Of a stretch of DNA of 64,000 nucleotides, positions 33,749 through 43,044 are shown one piece after another (position 1 is the stretch's first letter; each line of letters begins with the position of its first letter). A model generated the notes under the pieces. It saw only the letters and a list, made by a program, of their open reading frames with translations. It made no database searches and was not told the DNA's origin. The DNA is from Aquisalinus flavus (GTDB lineage: Bacteria; Pseudomonadota; Alphaproteobacteria; Caulobacterales; Parvularculaceae), in contig NZ_CP042288.1 in NCBI RefSeq assembly GCF_022559625.1, forward strand, positions 1,932,155 through 1,996,154, in the 5' to 3' direction. A program made the translations under genes and the position numbers.

Positions 33749-34849
33749 TCAATTCCTGTCACTCAAGGCCGACGCGGCAATGCAATTGTCCGGCGCGCGG
33801 CATTCATCGCCCGACGCTGTGACGCCAAAGCGGACATTGGCGAATTCAATATCGACATCGGCGGAATGCCAGGTGATGCCATATCGCGCCGGAGGCGTGC
33901 CGAACTCCGGACCGCTGCCGGTAACGACGCCGGTGACGACCGAGTCGCGCGATATGCCATAGCTGAGTTCGGCAGAGTCGGTCAGGAAGATCTCGTCGAA
34001 CTTGCCCTCTTCCTTCTGGCTGTTGGCCTGGGCCCGCCACGACGCACCGGTAGAGCCGACAAATCCCTGCAGATAGAGCCCGTGGCGTCCATTCCGCGTG
34101 GCCGAGATATTGACATAGCTGCCGCCAAAGAGATTGCGGAAGAAAATTCCGTTCCCGCCATTGGCATTGGCGATGACATTGACGGCAGAGCCTTCGGAAT
34201 GGTCGAAGACGACACCGTCGCGGCCGTTCTCATAGCTGCGCAAATTGCTGATCAGCGCTTCGCGCGATGCCCACAGGATGATCACGCCATCGTCCTTGTT
34301 GTGGTGTGAAGAGACATTGTCGATGAAGGTACCCCGGGTCGGTACGCCCTTGCCGCTGACCCGGAGCCCGTCGCGCAGGCAGTTCATGGTCTCGACATTC
34401 TCGATCCGCAGGTTCGACACGCGGGTCATGAAAATACCCATGCCGGCTTTCCTGTTGCAGTCGATGGTCAGGTCGGAAATGGTGATATCCGTCTCGCCGT
34501 CCTCGACAGAAAGGTTTCCGACTGCGAACTCTTCCATGCCGCCGCTCATCTTCAGCACCGTGACGCCGGCCCCGGCGCCGCGCAATGTCTTGCGCGAGTC
34601 CAGGTTGAGCGGCTCGCTGAGATTGATGGTGCCGGCGGGGAGCTCGACCAGCGCGGGGTCGTCACTGCCAAGGCGCTCATTGATGGCCCTGGCATCGCGC
34701 AGCTCCGGCGCAGCGCCATTGACCGCCCTGACCTCCCCCTGCCCGCAGCCGGAGAGCAGCGCGGACGCGGCCACAATGACCAGCCCTGTCGACAAAGAAC
34801 CGGCTCGGGCCAGTGCTGAACCCGTGCGCGATCTGGACTGCCCTGCCAT
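33749..34849 (-). CDS. Right-handed parallel beta-helix lipoprotein
   Basis: A 366-residue secreted lipoprotein. Signal peptide with lipobox LLSGC (Cys35). The mature protein is built of successive beta-helix rungs, for example DITISDLTIDCNRKAGMGIF, VSNLRIENVETMNCLRDGLR, GTFIDNVSSHHNKDDGVIIL and ALISNLRSYENGRDGVVFD. It is similar to the TIGR03805-type beta-helix family and in fold to polysaccharide lyases and C5-epimerases, but no catalytic motif can be assigned. GAGGAGAT before the ATG fixes the start at 34849. It sits within the glycan locus upstream of PhyH, suggesting a polymer-modifying role at the outer membrane (inference). Confidence 0.85.
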   Translation of the reverse strand: MAGQSRSRTGSALARAGSLSTGLVIVAASALLSGCGQGEVRAVNGAAPELRDARAINERLGSDDPALVELPAGTINLSEPLNLDSRKTLRGAGAGVTVLKMSGGMEEFAVGNLSVEDGETDITISDLTIDCNRKAGMGIFMTRVSNLRIENVETMNCLRDGLRVSGKGVPTRGTFIDNVSSHHNKDDGVIILWASREALISNLRSYENGRDGVVFDHSEGSAVNVIANANGGNGIFFRNLFGGSYVNISATRNGRHGLYLQGFVGSTGASWRAQANSQKEEGKFDEIFLTDSAELSYGISRDSVVTGVVTGSGPEFGTPPARYGITWHSADVDIEFANVRFGVTASGDECRAPDNCIAASALSDRN

Positions 34850-34999
34850 GGTGATCTCCTCAATTCCCGGAATACGGAATATCTCCAGAACGGACCGAGA
34901 GCAAGCCGATTGCACCCTTGCGTTCCCGCCTTGGCCGGGCGGTACGTGTTTTGGTCGCGCGCCCCGTCTTGTCCGGTCCGGTCCGGTCTGGTCTGCCGC

Positions 35000-36049
35000 T
35001 CAGTTTTCTTCGGCGTCGCGATAGCCCTGCGGGTTCTGCGACTGCCAGGCCCAGTGGTCGCGGCACATATCCTCGAGGCTGCGGGTGGTCTGCCAGGCCA
35101 GCAGTTCCTTTGCCAGCGCGGCATTGGCATAGATTTCGGCGACATCGCCGCTGCGGCGCGGGGCGATCATATAGGGTATCTCACGCCCTGCAGCGGCGCC
35201 GAATGCCGTGATCACCTCAAGTACCGAATGGCCCGACCCCGACCCCAGATTGATATTCCGTACAAAGCCTCTGTCCTGCCCGAGGGCATAGTCGAGGGCG
35301 GCGCGATGGCCTTCCGCAAGGTCCATCACGTGGATGTAGTCGCGCACACCCGTGCCGTCTGGCGTGTCGTAATCGTCGCCGAAAACGCTGAGCTTCTCGC
35401 GTCTGCCGACAGCGACCTGGGCGATGAACGGAAACAGGTTGTTGGGAGTGCCGAGCGGGTCTTCCCCGATCTGGCCCGTGGGATGGGCGCCGACCGGATT
35501 GAAATACCGCAGATTGATGACTTTCCAGCGCTCGTCCGCGCCATACTGGTCGGCGAGGATCCGCTCGTTGAAAAACTTGGTCATGCCATAGGGGTTTGTC
35601 GGCCCGGTCAGCCCGTTTTCGTCCACGGGGCTCTTGTTGCGGTCGCCATAAACCGTGGCAGACGAAGAAAAAACGACCGTCCTGGCATCGCATTCGGCGA
35701 GGATGGCCACGAGATTGAGCGTCGAATTGAGGTTCGTATCGTAATACATGTCGGGCTTCTCGACCGACTCACCGACCGCTTTCAGCCCGGCCAGGTGAAC
35801 GGCCCCGGCAATGCCGATCTCCTTCAGCCGGTCTATCGTCGCGTCATTGTTGCCCTTGTCCGCCAGATCGCTCTCTATCAGGAGGACTTCCCTGTTCGTC
35901 AGCTGCCGGATGCGGCTGACGGCGACGGGCGAGGAATTGGCGAAATTGTCGAGGATGACGACCTCATAGCCAGCCTCCAGAAGCACCAGCGCGACATGGC
36001 TGCCGATATAGCCGGCCCCGCCGGTCAGGAGGATCGTTTTCGAGGTCAT
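35000..36049 (-). CDS. galE: UDP-glucose 4-epimerase
   Basis: A 349-residue SDR enzyme interconverting UDP-glucose and UDP-galactose. NAD motif TGGAGYIGSHVALVLLEAGY (about 9-28), then VFSSSATVYGDRNKSPVDE, catalytic NPYGMTKFFNE (Tyr and Lys) and YFNPVGAHPTGQIGEDP, all GalE-specific. AAAGGAAA precedes the ATG. It supplies UDP-galactose (or UDP-galacturonate precursors) for the locus. It is divergent from gtrA. Confidence 0.96.
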   Translation of the reverse strand: MTSKTILLTGGAGYIGSHVALVLLEAGYEVVILDNFANSSPVAVSRIRQLTNREVLLIESDLADKGNNDATIDRLKEIGIAGAVHLAGLKAVGESVEKPDMYYDTNLNSTLNLVAILAECDARTVVFSSSATVYGDRNKSPVDENGLTGPTNPYGMTKFFNERILADQYGADERWKVINLRYFNPVGAHPTGQIGEDPLGTPNNLFPFIAQVAVGRREKLSVFGDDYDTPDGTGVRDYIHVMDLAEGHRAALDYALGQDRGFVRNINLGSGSGHSVLEVITAFGAAAGREIPYMIAPRRSGDVAEIYANAALAKELLAWQTTRSLEDMCRDHWAWQSQNPQGYRDAEEN

Positions 36050-36207
36050 CTGCGGTTTCCTTTACGCCGGTGGTAGCAAACCCGCCCCGGTTGTCCAAGG
36101 CAAAAGCGGCTGGGCCGCCCATGCTGAGCGGCTTTACGGGGTAGTAAACAATAGCGGGGTAGGACAGACTTCGAGCGATCTCGCAGCGATCGCCGGAAGA
36201 GAGATGA

Positions 36208-36684
36208 ATGCCGTTACGGTCCCTCCACAGAACACTCCTGACGGGTCCTGCAGCCGCAGCAGGACCGCAATTCGTGCGCTTCGTCGTGGCCGGCATCGCC
36301 AATACCGTGTTCGGCTTTCTGGTTTTCTGGATCGCCAATCAGGGACTGGGCTGGCACATCGCGCTTGCCAATGCGGCGGGTTATGCCTTGTCGCTTGTCC
36401 TTGCCTATCTGCTCAACAGGTTTTTCGTCTTCTCCGACCAGATTGCCGTGAAGGGCAGCGTGGCGCTTTTCCTTGCATGTTTTGCGGCTGCCTTCGTGGT
36501 CAATCAGGCGGTGTTGTGGGGCGTCGACGCCCTGTCCGGCTGGCATCCGGGTATCGTCCAGCTCATCGCCATGGCGTCCTACACGCTGGTGTTTTTCCTG
36601 CTCAACAAGCTGGTCGTCTTTGCCGGCCACCCTGCCGATCGGCCGCTGCCCGAGGGGCCGGCAGACGGGGGGGCGGACAGCTAG
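36208..36684 (+). CDS. gtrA: GtrA family membrane protein
   Basis: A 158-residue four-helix membrane protein of the GtrA family, proposed to flip polyprenyl-phosphate-linked sugars. It has the typical opening FVRFVVAGIANTVFGFLVFW (about 25-44), ALSLVLAYLLNRFFVFSD and a final ASYTLVFFLLNKLVVF. The ribosome-binding site is GGAAGAGAG. It converges on the GtrB-like glycosyltransferase gene: their TAG stop codons overlap in a shared CTAG. The pair is the usual GtrA/GtrB partnership. Confidence 0.92.
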   Translation: MPLRSLHRTLLTGPAAAAGPQFVRFVVAGIANTVFGFLVFWIANQGLGWHIALANAAGYALSLVLAYLLNRFFVFSDQIAVKGSVALFLACFAAAFVVNQAVLWGVDALSGWHPGIVQLIAMASYTLVFFLLNKLVVFAGHPADRPLPEGPADGGADS

Positions 36685-37676
36685 TCCCGCCCGACGATCC
36701 TGTCGATGATGAACAGCGGGCGCGCCTTCGAGGTCATGTAGATCCGTCCGATATACTCCCCCATGATCGACAGGATGGCGAGCTGTATCGAACTCGTCAG
36801 TGTAATGATCAGGACGAGGCTGGTCCAGCCGGGCACGGTCTCGCCCGACAGCCATTGCACCACGGAATAAATCATGACGCACAGCATGACCAACAGCATA
36901 AAGGCCGCGAGCTGACCGGCCAGCCGCAGGGGCAGCATGGAGAACCCCATGATCCCGCTTCGGGCAAGGGAGATGAGACCGCCAATCGCATATTTGGTCT
37001 CCCCCGCCGCCCTCTCGTCGCGTTCATAGTCGATGGCGACCTGGGTGAAGCCCAGCCAGGATATCATGCCGCGCAAATAGCGGTCTTCCTCCGGCATGGT
37101 TTCCAGAATGTCGGCGATGCGCCGCGATATGAGCCGGAAATCGCCGACATCGGGCGGAAACGGTGTCTTCCTGTTCAGGGCCAGCAGCCGGTAGAAGGCC
37201 TTCGACGACGCCTTCTTGAACCATGTCTCGCCCTTGCGCGACAGGCGCCGGCCATAGACGACATCAGCGCCCGTCTCGGCCATGACCGCCCGCATCTGGC
37301 CCAGCAGTTCCGGCGGGTCCTGCAAGTCGGCATCGATCAGCAGCACGGTGTCACCGCGCGATACCGACAGCCCGGCCGTGTTGGCAAGCTGCTGGCCGTG
37401 ATTGCGCGAGAGCTTGATACCGACGACCCGGCCATCTTCTTGCTGCAGCGCCTCGATCATTGCCCAGCTATCGTCGGAGGAGCCATCGTCGATGAAGATC
37501 AACTCATATCTGGCGCCGACCTCCGCGTCTGCTGCGGCGGTGATGCGCCTGTATGTCTCGGACAGGACGTCGGCTTCATTGTGGCAGGGCACGATGATCG
37601 ACACGAGCGGCACCGGGTGGCTCCTGCCGGCATCATGCCTGACATCCTCTCGCGCCTGCGTCGACCTCGATATCAT
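36681..37676 (-). CDS. GtrB-like polyprenyl-phosphate glycosyltransferase (GT2)
   Basis: A 331-residue family 2 transferase of the DPM1/GtrB type, linking a sugar to undecaprenyl phosphate. Catalytic domain: LVSIIVPCHNEADVLSETY, FIDDGSSDDSW, the DXD-like LIDADLQDPPELLGQM, and LSRNHGQQLANTAGL. Two C-terminal helices (about 237-262 and 272-300, SIMGEYIGRIYM afterwards) anchor it. The start at 37676 has GGAAGG 9 bp upstream; the frame is open 59 codons further without support. It overlaps gtrA tail-to-tail by 4 bp and is divergent from the PIG-V-like gene. Confidence 0.92.
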   Translation of the reverse strand: MISRSTQAREDVRHDAGRSHPVPLVSIIVPCHNEADVLSETYRRITAAADAEVGARYELIFIDDGSSDDSWAMIEALQQEDGRVVGIKLSRNHGQQLANTAGLSVSRGDTVLLIDADLQDPPELLGQMRAVMAETGADVVYGRRLSRKGETWFKKASSKAFYRLLALNRKTPFPPDVGDFRLISRRIADILETMPEEDRYLRGMISWLGFTQVAIDYERDERAAGETKYAIGGLISLARSGIMGFSMLPLRLAGQLAAFMLLVMLCVMIYSVVQWLSGETVPGWTSLVLIITLTSSIQLAILSIMGEYIGRIYMTSKARPLFIIDRIVGRD

Positions 37677-37829
37677 TTTCGTGCCTTCCGATCCGGTTGG
37701 CCTTCCAGGCCATTCATTCGCCGCAAGAAGGTTTCCTGTCCGCCAAATATGCGTACCCTGCATCTGTAATGTCGGCAACTCAGGGGTGTCGCGGCGCACC
37801 CTCCAACCGGAAATTGACGAGACCTGACC

Positions 37830-38978
37830 TTGAGCCTTCGACCCCCCATACATGGCGCTGCCGCTCTGGTATGGCCGGATAGCCTGCAGCGGCGCATGCT
37901 GACCCTGTTCCTCGCCGCGCTGCTGGCACGGCTGCTGTTTTTCGCCCTCCTCACCATCGTCAATGCCGGCGCCGATACCGGCTTTGCCAATGGCATTTGC
38001 CGCTGGGATTGCGGCTGGTACCGGTCGATCGTGGAGAACGGCTATGACATCGAGCCGGGCCGGGGCACAAACGGGGCGGAAGCCAACTGGGCGTTCTTCC
38101 CGCTTTTCCCGCTGCTGGTCAGGCTGGTCTCGTCGATCCTCCCGGTCGGGCCGGTAATGGCCGGGGCGGCGCTGTCGATGTTCGCCTATGCGGCGACAGC
38201 GCCTGTTCTGTATGCCGGATACCAGAAGATCATCGGTCCTGACAATGCCCTCTTCCTGGCCGCCGCCGTCGCGGTGACGCCCTTCGGACTATACGGAACC
38301 GTTCTTTACACGGAGGCTCTCTTTGGGCTGCTGCTCGCCATTGCCGTGACCGCCGCCCTCGACCGGCGCTGGATCATCGCCGCGGCGGCGGCGATCCTGC
38401 TCGGCGCGACCCGCGTCACGGGGGTGTTCATCGTCCTGCCCTTCGCGATCATCGCGCTCCGGCAGTTCAGCTGGCGGCAAGTGTTGACAGATGTGGCAGC
38501 GCTGAAGCCGGTGCTGGCGATCGCCGTTGCCCCCCTCGGGGCGTTTGTCTACATGCTGTTTCTCTATCATCATGTCGGTGATGCCCTGGCCTTCCGCAGC
38601 GTCCAGGTCGCCTGGGAAAGGGGCAGCGACAGCCCGCTCGAGGTTCTGTCGACCGGCTTCGGCTACCCTCTCGCCAGCAAGGAATTCTATTGGGCCGCAA
38701 GCGCGCTGGCCGGGCTCCTGCTGACAGGCATACTGTTCTGGCGCAATCGGTTCGCAGAAGGGGCCGCGTATTTCGTCAGTATCCTGATCCCGCTATCGAC
38801 CGGCCTGTTCTCGCTCGGCCGCTATCTGTTCACGTCCTATCTGCCCTATCTCGCCCTCGCCGTCTTGCCGGCGCCGTTGAACGGACGAATGTTCAGGGCC
38901 GGAATCCTCGCCCTGATGCTGGCTGGCTGGTATTTCTTTGTCATGGGCTGGATCGAACAGGCGCGGTGGGTAATATGA
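37830..38978 (+). CDS. PIG-V-like integral membrane glycosyltransferase
   Basis: A 382-residue polytopic protein with about nine to ten helices, resembling the PIG-V/GPI18 mannosyltransferase family. It shows CRWDCGWYRSIVENGY (about 58-73, a WD..WY loop), NWAFFPLFPLLVRL (about 88-101) and LYTEALFGLLLAI. Such GT-C enzymes use a lipid-phosphate-linked sugar, which GtrB could provide. The start is a TTG at 37830 chosen to keep the N-terminal part; an in-frame ATG at 37896 just before the first helix is an alternative. Its TGA overlaps the next ATG (ATGA), so the two genes are coupled. Confidence 0.82.
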   Translation: MSLRPPIHGAAALVWPDSLQRRMLTLFLAALLARLLFFALLTIVNAGADTGFANGICRWDCGWYRSIVENGYDIEPGRGTNGAEANWAFFPLFPLLVRLVSSILPVGPVMAGAALSMFAYAATAPVLYAGYQKIIGPDNALFLAAAVAVTPFGLYGTVLYTEALFGLLLAIAVTAALDRRWIIAAAAAILLGATRVTGVFIVLPFAIIALRQFSWRQVLTDVAALKPVLAIAVAPLGAFVYMLFLYHHVGDALAFRSVQVAWERGSDSPLEVLSTGFGYPLASKEFYWAASALAGLLLTGILFWRNRFAEGAAYFVSILIPLSTGLFSLGRYLFTSYLPYLALAVLPAPLNGRMFRAGILALMLAGWYFFVMGWIEQARWVI

Positions 38979-39607
38979 AGCGGCCTTCCCTTCTGGTCAG
39001 CCCCCTGATGATCAGGGTTTGGGCGGGACTTTTTCTGGCTTTGCTCGCTGCGTTCTATCTCTACGTGCTCAATCTTGCCGCCAACCCGCAGGTGGGTGCA
39101 GCCTATCGGCTTTTCTACTTCGAACAGGCCTTGTCCGACTGGCCCGGCGACACGCTTTCGGCCCTCCCCACAACGCCGTTGGAGCTGCGCACGGATGCAG
39201 ACCCGCGCATCGGCGCAGGGTTCGAGGCCGGCGGCAGGGAGGAAGGCCTGTGGACCATCGCCAATGACGCCTATCTGATCCTGCCCGCACCGGCGCCGCA
39301 GGACAGCGACAGCTATTGGCTGGAAGTGGAGGTCTCGCGCGTCTTCATCTCGGCGGTGCACGACACCCAGCCGGTGACGCTGTTCGTCAATGGCCACAGG
39401 CTGGCCGACTGGCGGCTGTTGACGGCCGAGGGCGTGACGCTGACAGTTGTGATCCCGGCCCGGGTCATCGGCGAGGACGGGCTGGCGGTGATCCACCTCG
39501 ACCTGCCCAACGCCCACTCCCCGGCGCAGGCGGGGCTGGGCGCCGATGGCCGCCCGCTCGCCCTGTTCATCCGCTCTGCCCGCCTGCTGGCGCGACAGCC
39601 GGCCTGA
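38975..39607 (+). CDS. Membrane-anchored beta-rich protein of unknown function
   Basis: A 210-residue protein with one N-terminal helix (about 13-33, VWAGLFLALLAAFYLYVLNL) and a periplasmic portion of alternating beta strands (LELRTDADPRIG, SYWLEVEVSRVF, PVTLFVNGHRLADWRLL, GLAVIHLDLPN). This looks like a jelly-roll or carbohydrate-binding type fold, but I recognise no family. It is coupled by a 4-bp overlap to the PIG-V-like transferase, so it probably works with it. It converges on galU with a 31-bp gap. Confidence 0.75.
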   Translation: MKRPSLLVSPLMIRVWAGLFLALLAAFYLYVLNLAANPQVGAAYRLFYFEQALSDWPGDTLSALPTTPLELRTDADPRIGAGFEAGGREEGLWTIANDAYLILPAPAPQDSDSYWLEVEVSRVFISAVHDTQPVTLFVNGHRLADWRLLTAEGVTLTVVIPARVIGEDGLAVIHLDLPNAHSPAQAGLGADGRPLALFIRSARLLARQPA

Positions 39608-39638
39608 CGCCAGCACGCGCCGGAGCCACGAAATGGCT

Positions 39639-40508
39639 CTAGAACAGCGTCTTGACGTAGTCGGCGAGATCGCCGGCGAATTCCTCGCGCTCTTTCGCCA
39701 TCGCCAGGTTCGCCTTGAGCCAGCCCAGCTTGTCGCCGCAATCATGGCTCACGCCATCGAAGCGATAGGCATGGAAGGGCTGTTTTTTCATCAGCGCCGC
39801 CATCGCGTCGGTCAGCTGGATCTCGTTGCCCGCGCCGCGCTCCGTTTCGGCCAGCAGGTCGAAGATTTCCGGCTGCAGGATATAGCGGCCGGTAATGGCG
39901 AGGTTTGACGGTGCTTCCTCGACCGGCGGCTTCTCGACCATGCCGGTCATTTTGACCAGCTTGCCGTCGGGCTCGCCATCGGGCGCGATGACGCCGTATT
40001 TGTAGACCTTGTCGCGGGGCACTTCCTCCACGGCAACGATGTTGCCGCCGACCTTTTCATACTCATCGACCATCTGTTTCAGCGCGCCGACCTTGTTCTG
40101 GATCAGCACGTCCGGCAGCGAAATGGCGAAGGCCTCGTTGCCAACGATATCGCGGGCGCACCAGATGGCGTGGCCGAGACCCGCCGGCACCTGCTGACGC
40201 GTATAGGACATCGACCCCGGGTTGCGCACCGGCTTCAGCACGCTTGCCAGGATATCGTCCTTCTTCTTCTTGCGCAGGGCGTCTTCCAACTCGTAGGCGT
40301 GGTCGAAATAGTCCTCGATCGCGCTTTTGCCGCGGCTGGTGATCATCACGACATGCTCGATACCTGCCTGCAGCGCTTCATCGACGACATAGTCGAGCAG
40401 CGGCCGGTCGACGACGGGCAGCAATTCCTTCGGCGTTGATTTCGTGGCGGGCAGGACGCGGGTTCCGTGGCCTGCAACAGGAATGACGACTTTCCTGATC
40501 GTATTCAT
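39639..40508 (-). CDS. galU: UTP-glucose-1-phosphate uridylyltransferase
   Basis: A 289-residue enzyme forming UDP-glucose from glucose-1-phosphate and UTP. Nucleotide-binding motif GHGTRVLPATKSTPKELLPV (about 14-33), followed by RPLLDYVVDEALQAGI, AVEEVPRDKVYKYGVI and GRYILQPEIFDLL, all GalU-type. TTGGAGAT precedes the ATG. Product feeds Ugd, GalE and SqdB in the same locus. Length is normal. Confidence 0.96.
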   Translation of the reverse strand: MNTIRKVVIPVAGHGTRVLPATKSTPKELLPVVDRPLLDYVVDEALQAGIEHVVMITSRGKSAIEDYFDHAYELEDALRKKKKDDILASVLKPVRNPGSMSYTRQQVPAGLGHAIWCARDIVGNEAFAISLPDVLIQNKVGALKQMVDEYEKVGGNIVAVEEVPRDKVYKYGVIAPDGEPDGKLVKMTGMVEKPPVEEAPSNLAITGRYILQPEIFDLLAETERGAGNEIQLTDAMAALMKKQPFHAYRFDGVSHDCGDKLGWLKANLAMAKEREEFAGDLADYVKTLF

Positions 40509-40730
40509 GACATCTCCAACTTCGTTTATCGCGGCTCTGCAGCCGGGCGGGAAACCTGTATACCGTCTATTAGCATAGTGCGGCCAGCGCTTTCGGCCAT
40601 AATTCGGCCCGTCGGGCGCATTTGCCCAATGATCAGGAAGATACCGTGATCAAGAAGATAACTTGTGCAGGCGCCAATTTGTTCCTATTCAGACACCGTT
40701 CAGTTTTCCAGAGTTGCGGGGGGCACGGAA

Positions 40731-41942
40731 ATGACAGCATTCAATTCTGACATTACAGGATCAATCCGGCAGTGTGCGGACCGTTTCCGCCAGTGGTGCG
40801 TGGATGATGCGTTGCCGCTGTGGGCGGCCGCGGGGCGCAATGCCGGGGGCGGCTTCCTGGAGAAACTGGATACGCAGGGCAACCCGCAGCACGACGCCAA
40901 TATCCGCATACGGGTCGAGGCGCGCCAGACCTATGTCTATGCTCATGCTGCCGCCCTTGGCTGGTATCCCGACGGCCGGCACGTGGCGCGTTCCGGGCTG
41001 GATTTCATCAACCGGCACTGCCTGCTGGCCACCGGCTTCGACGCGACGGGCCCGTTCCCCGGCATGGGCTACATGCTGTCGCCGCAACACCGGATCATCG
41101 ACGACACGGTCGATCTGTATTCCCAGGCCTTCTATCTGCTGGCGGCCGCCTGGTGCCATCGCGCCGATCCCGACGGTCCGGCGCTCGCCATGGCCCGGCG
41201 CGCCTGCGAGTTCCTCGACGACAGGATGGGCTCGGACGAAGGCGGCTGGATCGAGGCGATCCCGGCACGCCTGCCGCGCCGCCAGAACCCGCATATGCAT
41301 CTGTTCGAGGCCTTCATGGCGCTGTACCAGGCGTCCGGAGACGCATGGTATCTGGAGCGCGCAGACCAGATCTATGCGCTGTTCCGCGACCATTTCTTCG
41401 ACGCGCAGCACGGCGTGCTGCTGGAGTTCTTCACCGAGGACTGGCAGCCCGATCCTGCCAGAGGCACGCTGATCGAGCCCGGTCACATGGTCGAATGGTG
41501 CTGGCTGCTGTCGATCTATGCCGGGCTGCGCGGCCTCGATCTCGGTGCAGAGATGAGAACCCTTTACGCCCAGGCAATCGAGCGCGGGGTCAATCCCGTC
41601 ACCGGCCTGATGTGGGATGAGCTGACCATCGCCGGCGAGGTGACCAAGCCGACCCACCGCTCCTGGTCGCTGACGGAATATCTGAAGGCTTCGATCGCCC
41701 TCGCCCGTCTTGGCGACGAGACGGCGGCGCGCGATATACCGCGGCTGACCGGGCTGTTGTTCTCGACCTATCTGGACGCTGCCATACCGGGCGGCTGGCA
41801 TGACCAGTATGACGGCGACGGGCGCGTGATCACCGATGCGATGGAGGCCAGCACCTTCTATCATTATCTGTGCGCCTGCGCCGAGCTGAATGGACTGGCC
41901 GACGCGCTGGACGGCCGCGACGCAATGGCCGTGCCGGCCTGA
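40731..41942 (+). CDS. AGE family epimerase/isomerase (probable mannose-6-phosphate isomerase)
   Basis: A 403-residue (alpha/alpha)6-barrel enzyme of the N-acylglucosamine 2-epimerase superfamily. Motifs include VEARQTYVYAHAA (about 60-72), RQNPHMHLFEAFMALYQ (about 184-200), LIEPGHMVEWCWLL (about 246-259) and WHDQYDGDGRVI. These His-containing sites match AGE-type mannose-6-phosphate isomerases more than GlcNAc epimerases, but substrate is inferred. The locus's GDP-mannose pyrophosphorylase lacks the fused isomerase domain, so this enzyme may provide mannose-6-phosphate. The start at 40731 follows a G-rich ribosome-binding site. It stands alone on the plus strand. Confidence 0.85.
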   Translation: MTAFNSDITGSIRQCADRFRQWCVDDALPLWAAAGRNAGGGFLEKLDTQGNPQHDANIRIRVEARQTYVYAHAAALGWYPDGRHVARSGLDFINRHCLLATGFDATGPFPGMGYMLSPQHRIIDDTVDLYSQAFYLLAAAWCHRADPDGPALAMARRACEFLDDRMGSDEGGWIEAIPARLPRRQNPHMHLFEAFMALYQASGDAWYLERADQIYALFRDHFFDAQHGVLLEFFTEDWQPDPARGTLIEPGHMVEWCWLLSIYAGLRGLDLGAEMRTLYAQAIERGVNPVTGLMWDELTIAGEVTKPTHRSWSLTEYLKASIALARLGDETAARDIPRLTGLLFSTYLDAAIPGGWHDQYDGDGRVITDAMEASTFYHYLCACAELNGLADALDGRDAMAVPA

Positions 41943-42041
41943 CGCAGACTGGTCCTGATGGGCGCGGATAGGGTGCTGCAAGACACCGAAAACGATCAAC
42001 GGATCCGGATTAAATTGATCCGCCTGAAGGCAGGCTGATCT

Positions 42042-42144
42042 ATAGCGCTTCCCGGTGAAGTGGAAACCGGTTCACCGTCAGGAAACGCGACAAACAAGGG
42101 GTCTGGGTCGTTTCAGCGTTTCCACAGAATGCTGAAACGATCTA
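42042..42144 (-). repeat. Dispersed 105-bp double-palindrome repeat, copy 3 (inverted)
   Basis: Reverse complement of copy 1 with only a few differences (for example CCCCTTGTTTGTCGCG in place of CTCCTTGTTTTCCGCG, and GGGAAGCG in place of GGGAAACG). Its first three bases on the minus strand are the TAG stop codon of the rmd gene, exactly as copy 1 ends the DUF2336 gene. Confidence 0.92.
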
Positions 42145-43044
42145 GCCCTCGAGCATCCAGGCCAGCGTCTCTTCAAAGGCGATCCGGTCGCGCTGGCCGA
42201 TCGCGCCGTCGAGCTTGCCGCGATCACCGACCAGCCGCTTGATGTCACTGGCACGAACGAAGGCTGGATTGACCTGGATCTCGATCTGATGGCCGGTCAC
42301 ATCCTGCAGTATACTGATGATTTCCTTCAGGGCGACGCCTTCGCCGCGGCACAGATTGAAGCTCTCCCCCCGGCTGTCCGAGGCGGCAAGCGAAAGGCAA
42401 TCCTGCACCACATCGCGCACATCGGAGATGTCACGAATGATATCCGTATTGCCGAGCTCGATCGTCGGCTGGCGTTCCCGGAAATGCTTGACCATCTTCG
42501 GCACGAGGAATTTCTCGCTCTGGCCCTTGCCGGTATAGTTGAAAGGACGGGTCATCACCATCGGCACATCATCGGCATAGGTGCGGGCGATGAACTCCAT
42601 GCTGACCTTGGAGCAGCCATAGTGATTGACCGGCGCCAGCGGCGTTTCCTCGCTCACCGGATCGGTGGCCGGATTGCCATAGATATTCGCACTGCTGGCG
42701 ACCAGCACCTTGTGCAAATCCGGACATTCCTGCGCAAGTGCCTTAAGCAGGTTCTCCGTACCCAGAACATTGACCTCATAGATCTCGACAGGCCGGTCAT
42801 GGGCGACGAAAGAGATGGCAGCGAGATGGAAGACGTAATCGGGCTGCACCTGTTTGACGAGAGCCGTGACTGCCGCTTCATCGCGCAGGTCCAGCGTGTG
42901 CCAGGTGGCAGGCACGCCGGCACCCGTGTCGCGGCCCGTTGCATGTATCTCGCAATCCAGTTTCCGCAGTTCGTGCAGCAGGTGGGTTCCCGTGAACCCG
43001 CCTGCCCCGGTAACCAGAACCCGGCTGTTAGAAGGAATAGCCAT
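42142..43044 (-). CDS. rmd: GDP-6-deoxy-D-mannose (GDP-4-keto-6-deoxy-D-mannose) reductase
   Basis: A 300-residue SDR enzyme that reduces the Gmd product to GDP-D-rhamnose. NAD motif [19 protein letters not shown] (about 9-27), [18 protein letters not shown], catalytic [14 protein letters not shown] and the Rmd-like [19 protein letters not shown] and [17 protein letters not shown]. The length and these last motifs favour Rmd over GDP-fucose synthase (Fcl) or plain Gmd. It overlaps the gmd 3' end by 17 bp, so the genes form a pair. Its stop codon lies inside the dispersed repeat. Confidence 0.85.
   Translation of the reverse strand: MAIPSNSRVLVTGAGGFTGTHLLHELRKLDCEIHATGRDTGAGVPATWHTLDLRDEAAVTALVKQVQPDYVFHLAAISFVAHDRPVEIYEVNVLGTENLLKALAQECPDLHKVLVASSANIYGNPATDPVSEETPLAPVNHYGCSKVSMEFIARTYADDVPMVMTRPFNYTGKGQSEKFLVPKMVKHFRERQPTIELGNTDIIRDISDVRDVVQDCLSLAASDSRGESFNLCRGEGVALKEIISILQDVTGHQIEIQVNPAFVRASDIKRLVGDRGKLDGAIGQRDRIAFEETLAWMLEG

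Noticed and set aside
43028-43044. Frameshift between gmd and rmd
   Set aside because: The 17-bp overlap has intact start and stop codons for two full-length enzymes, a normal operon arrangement.
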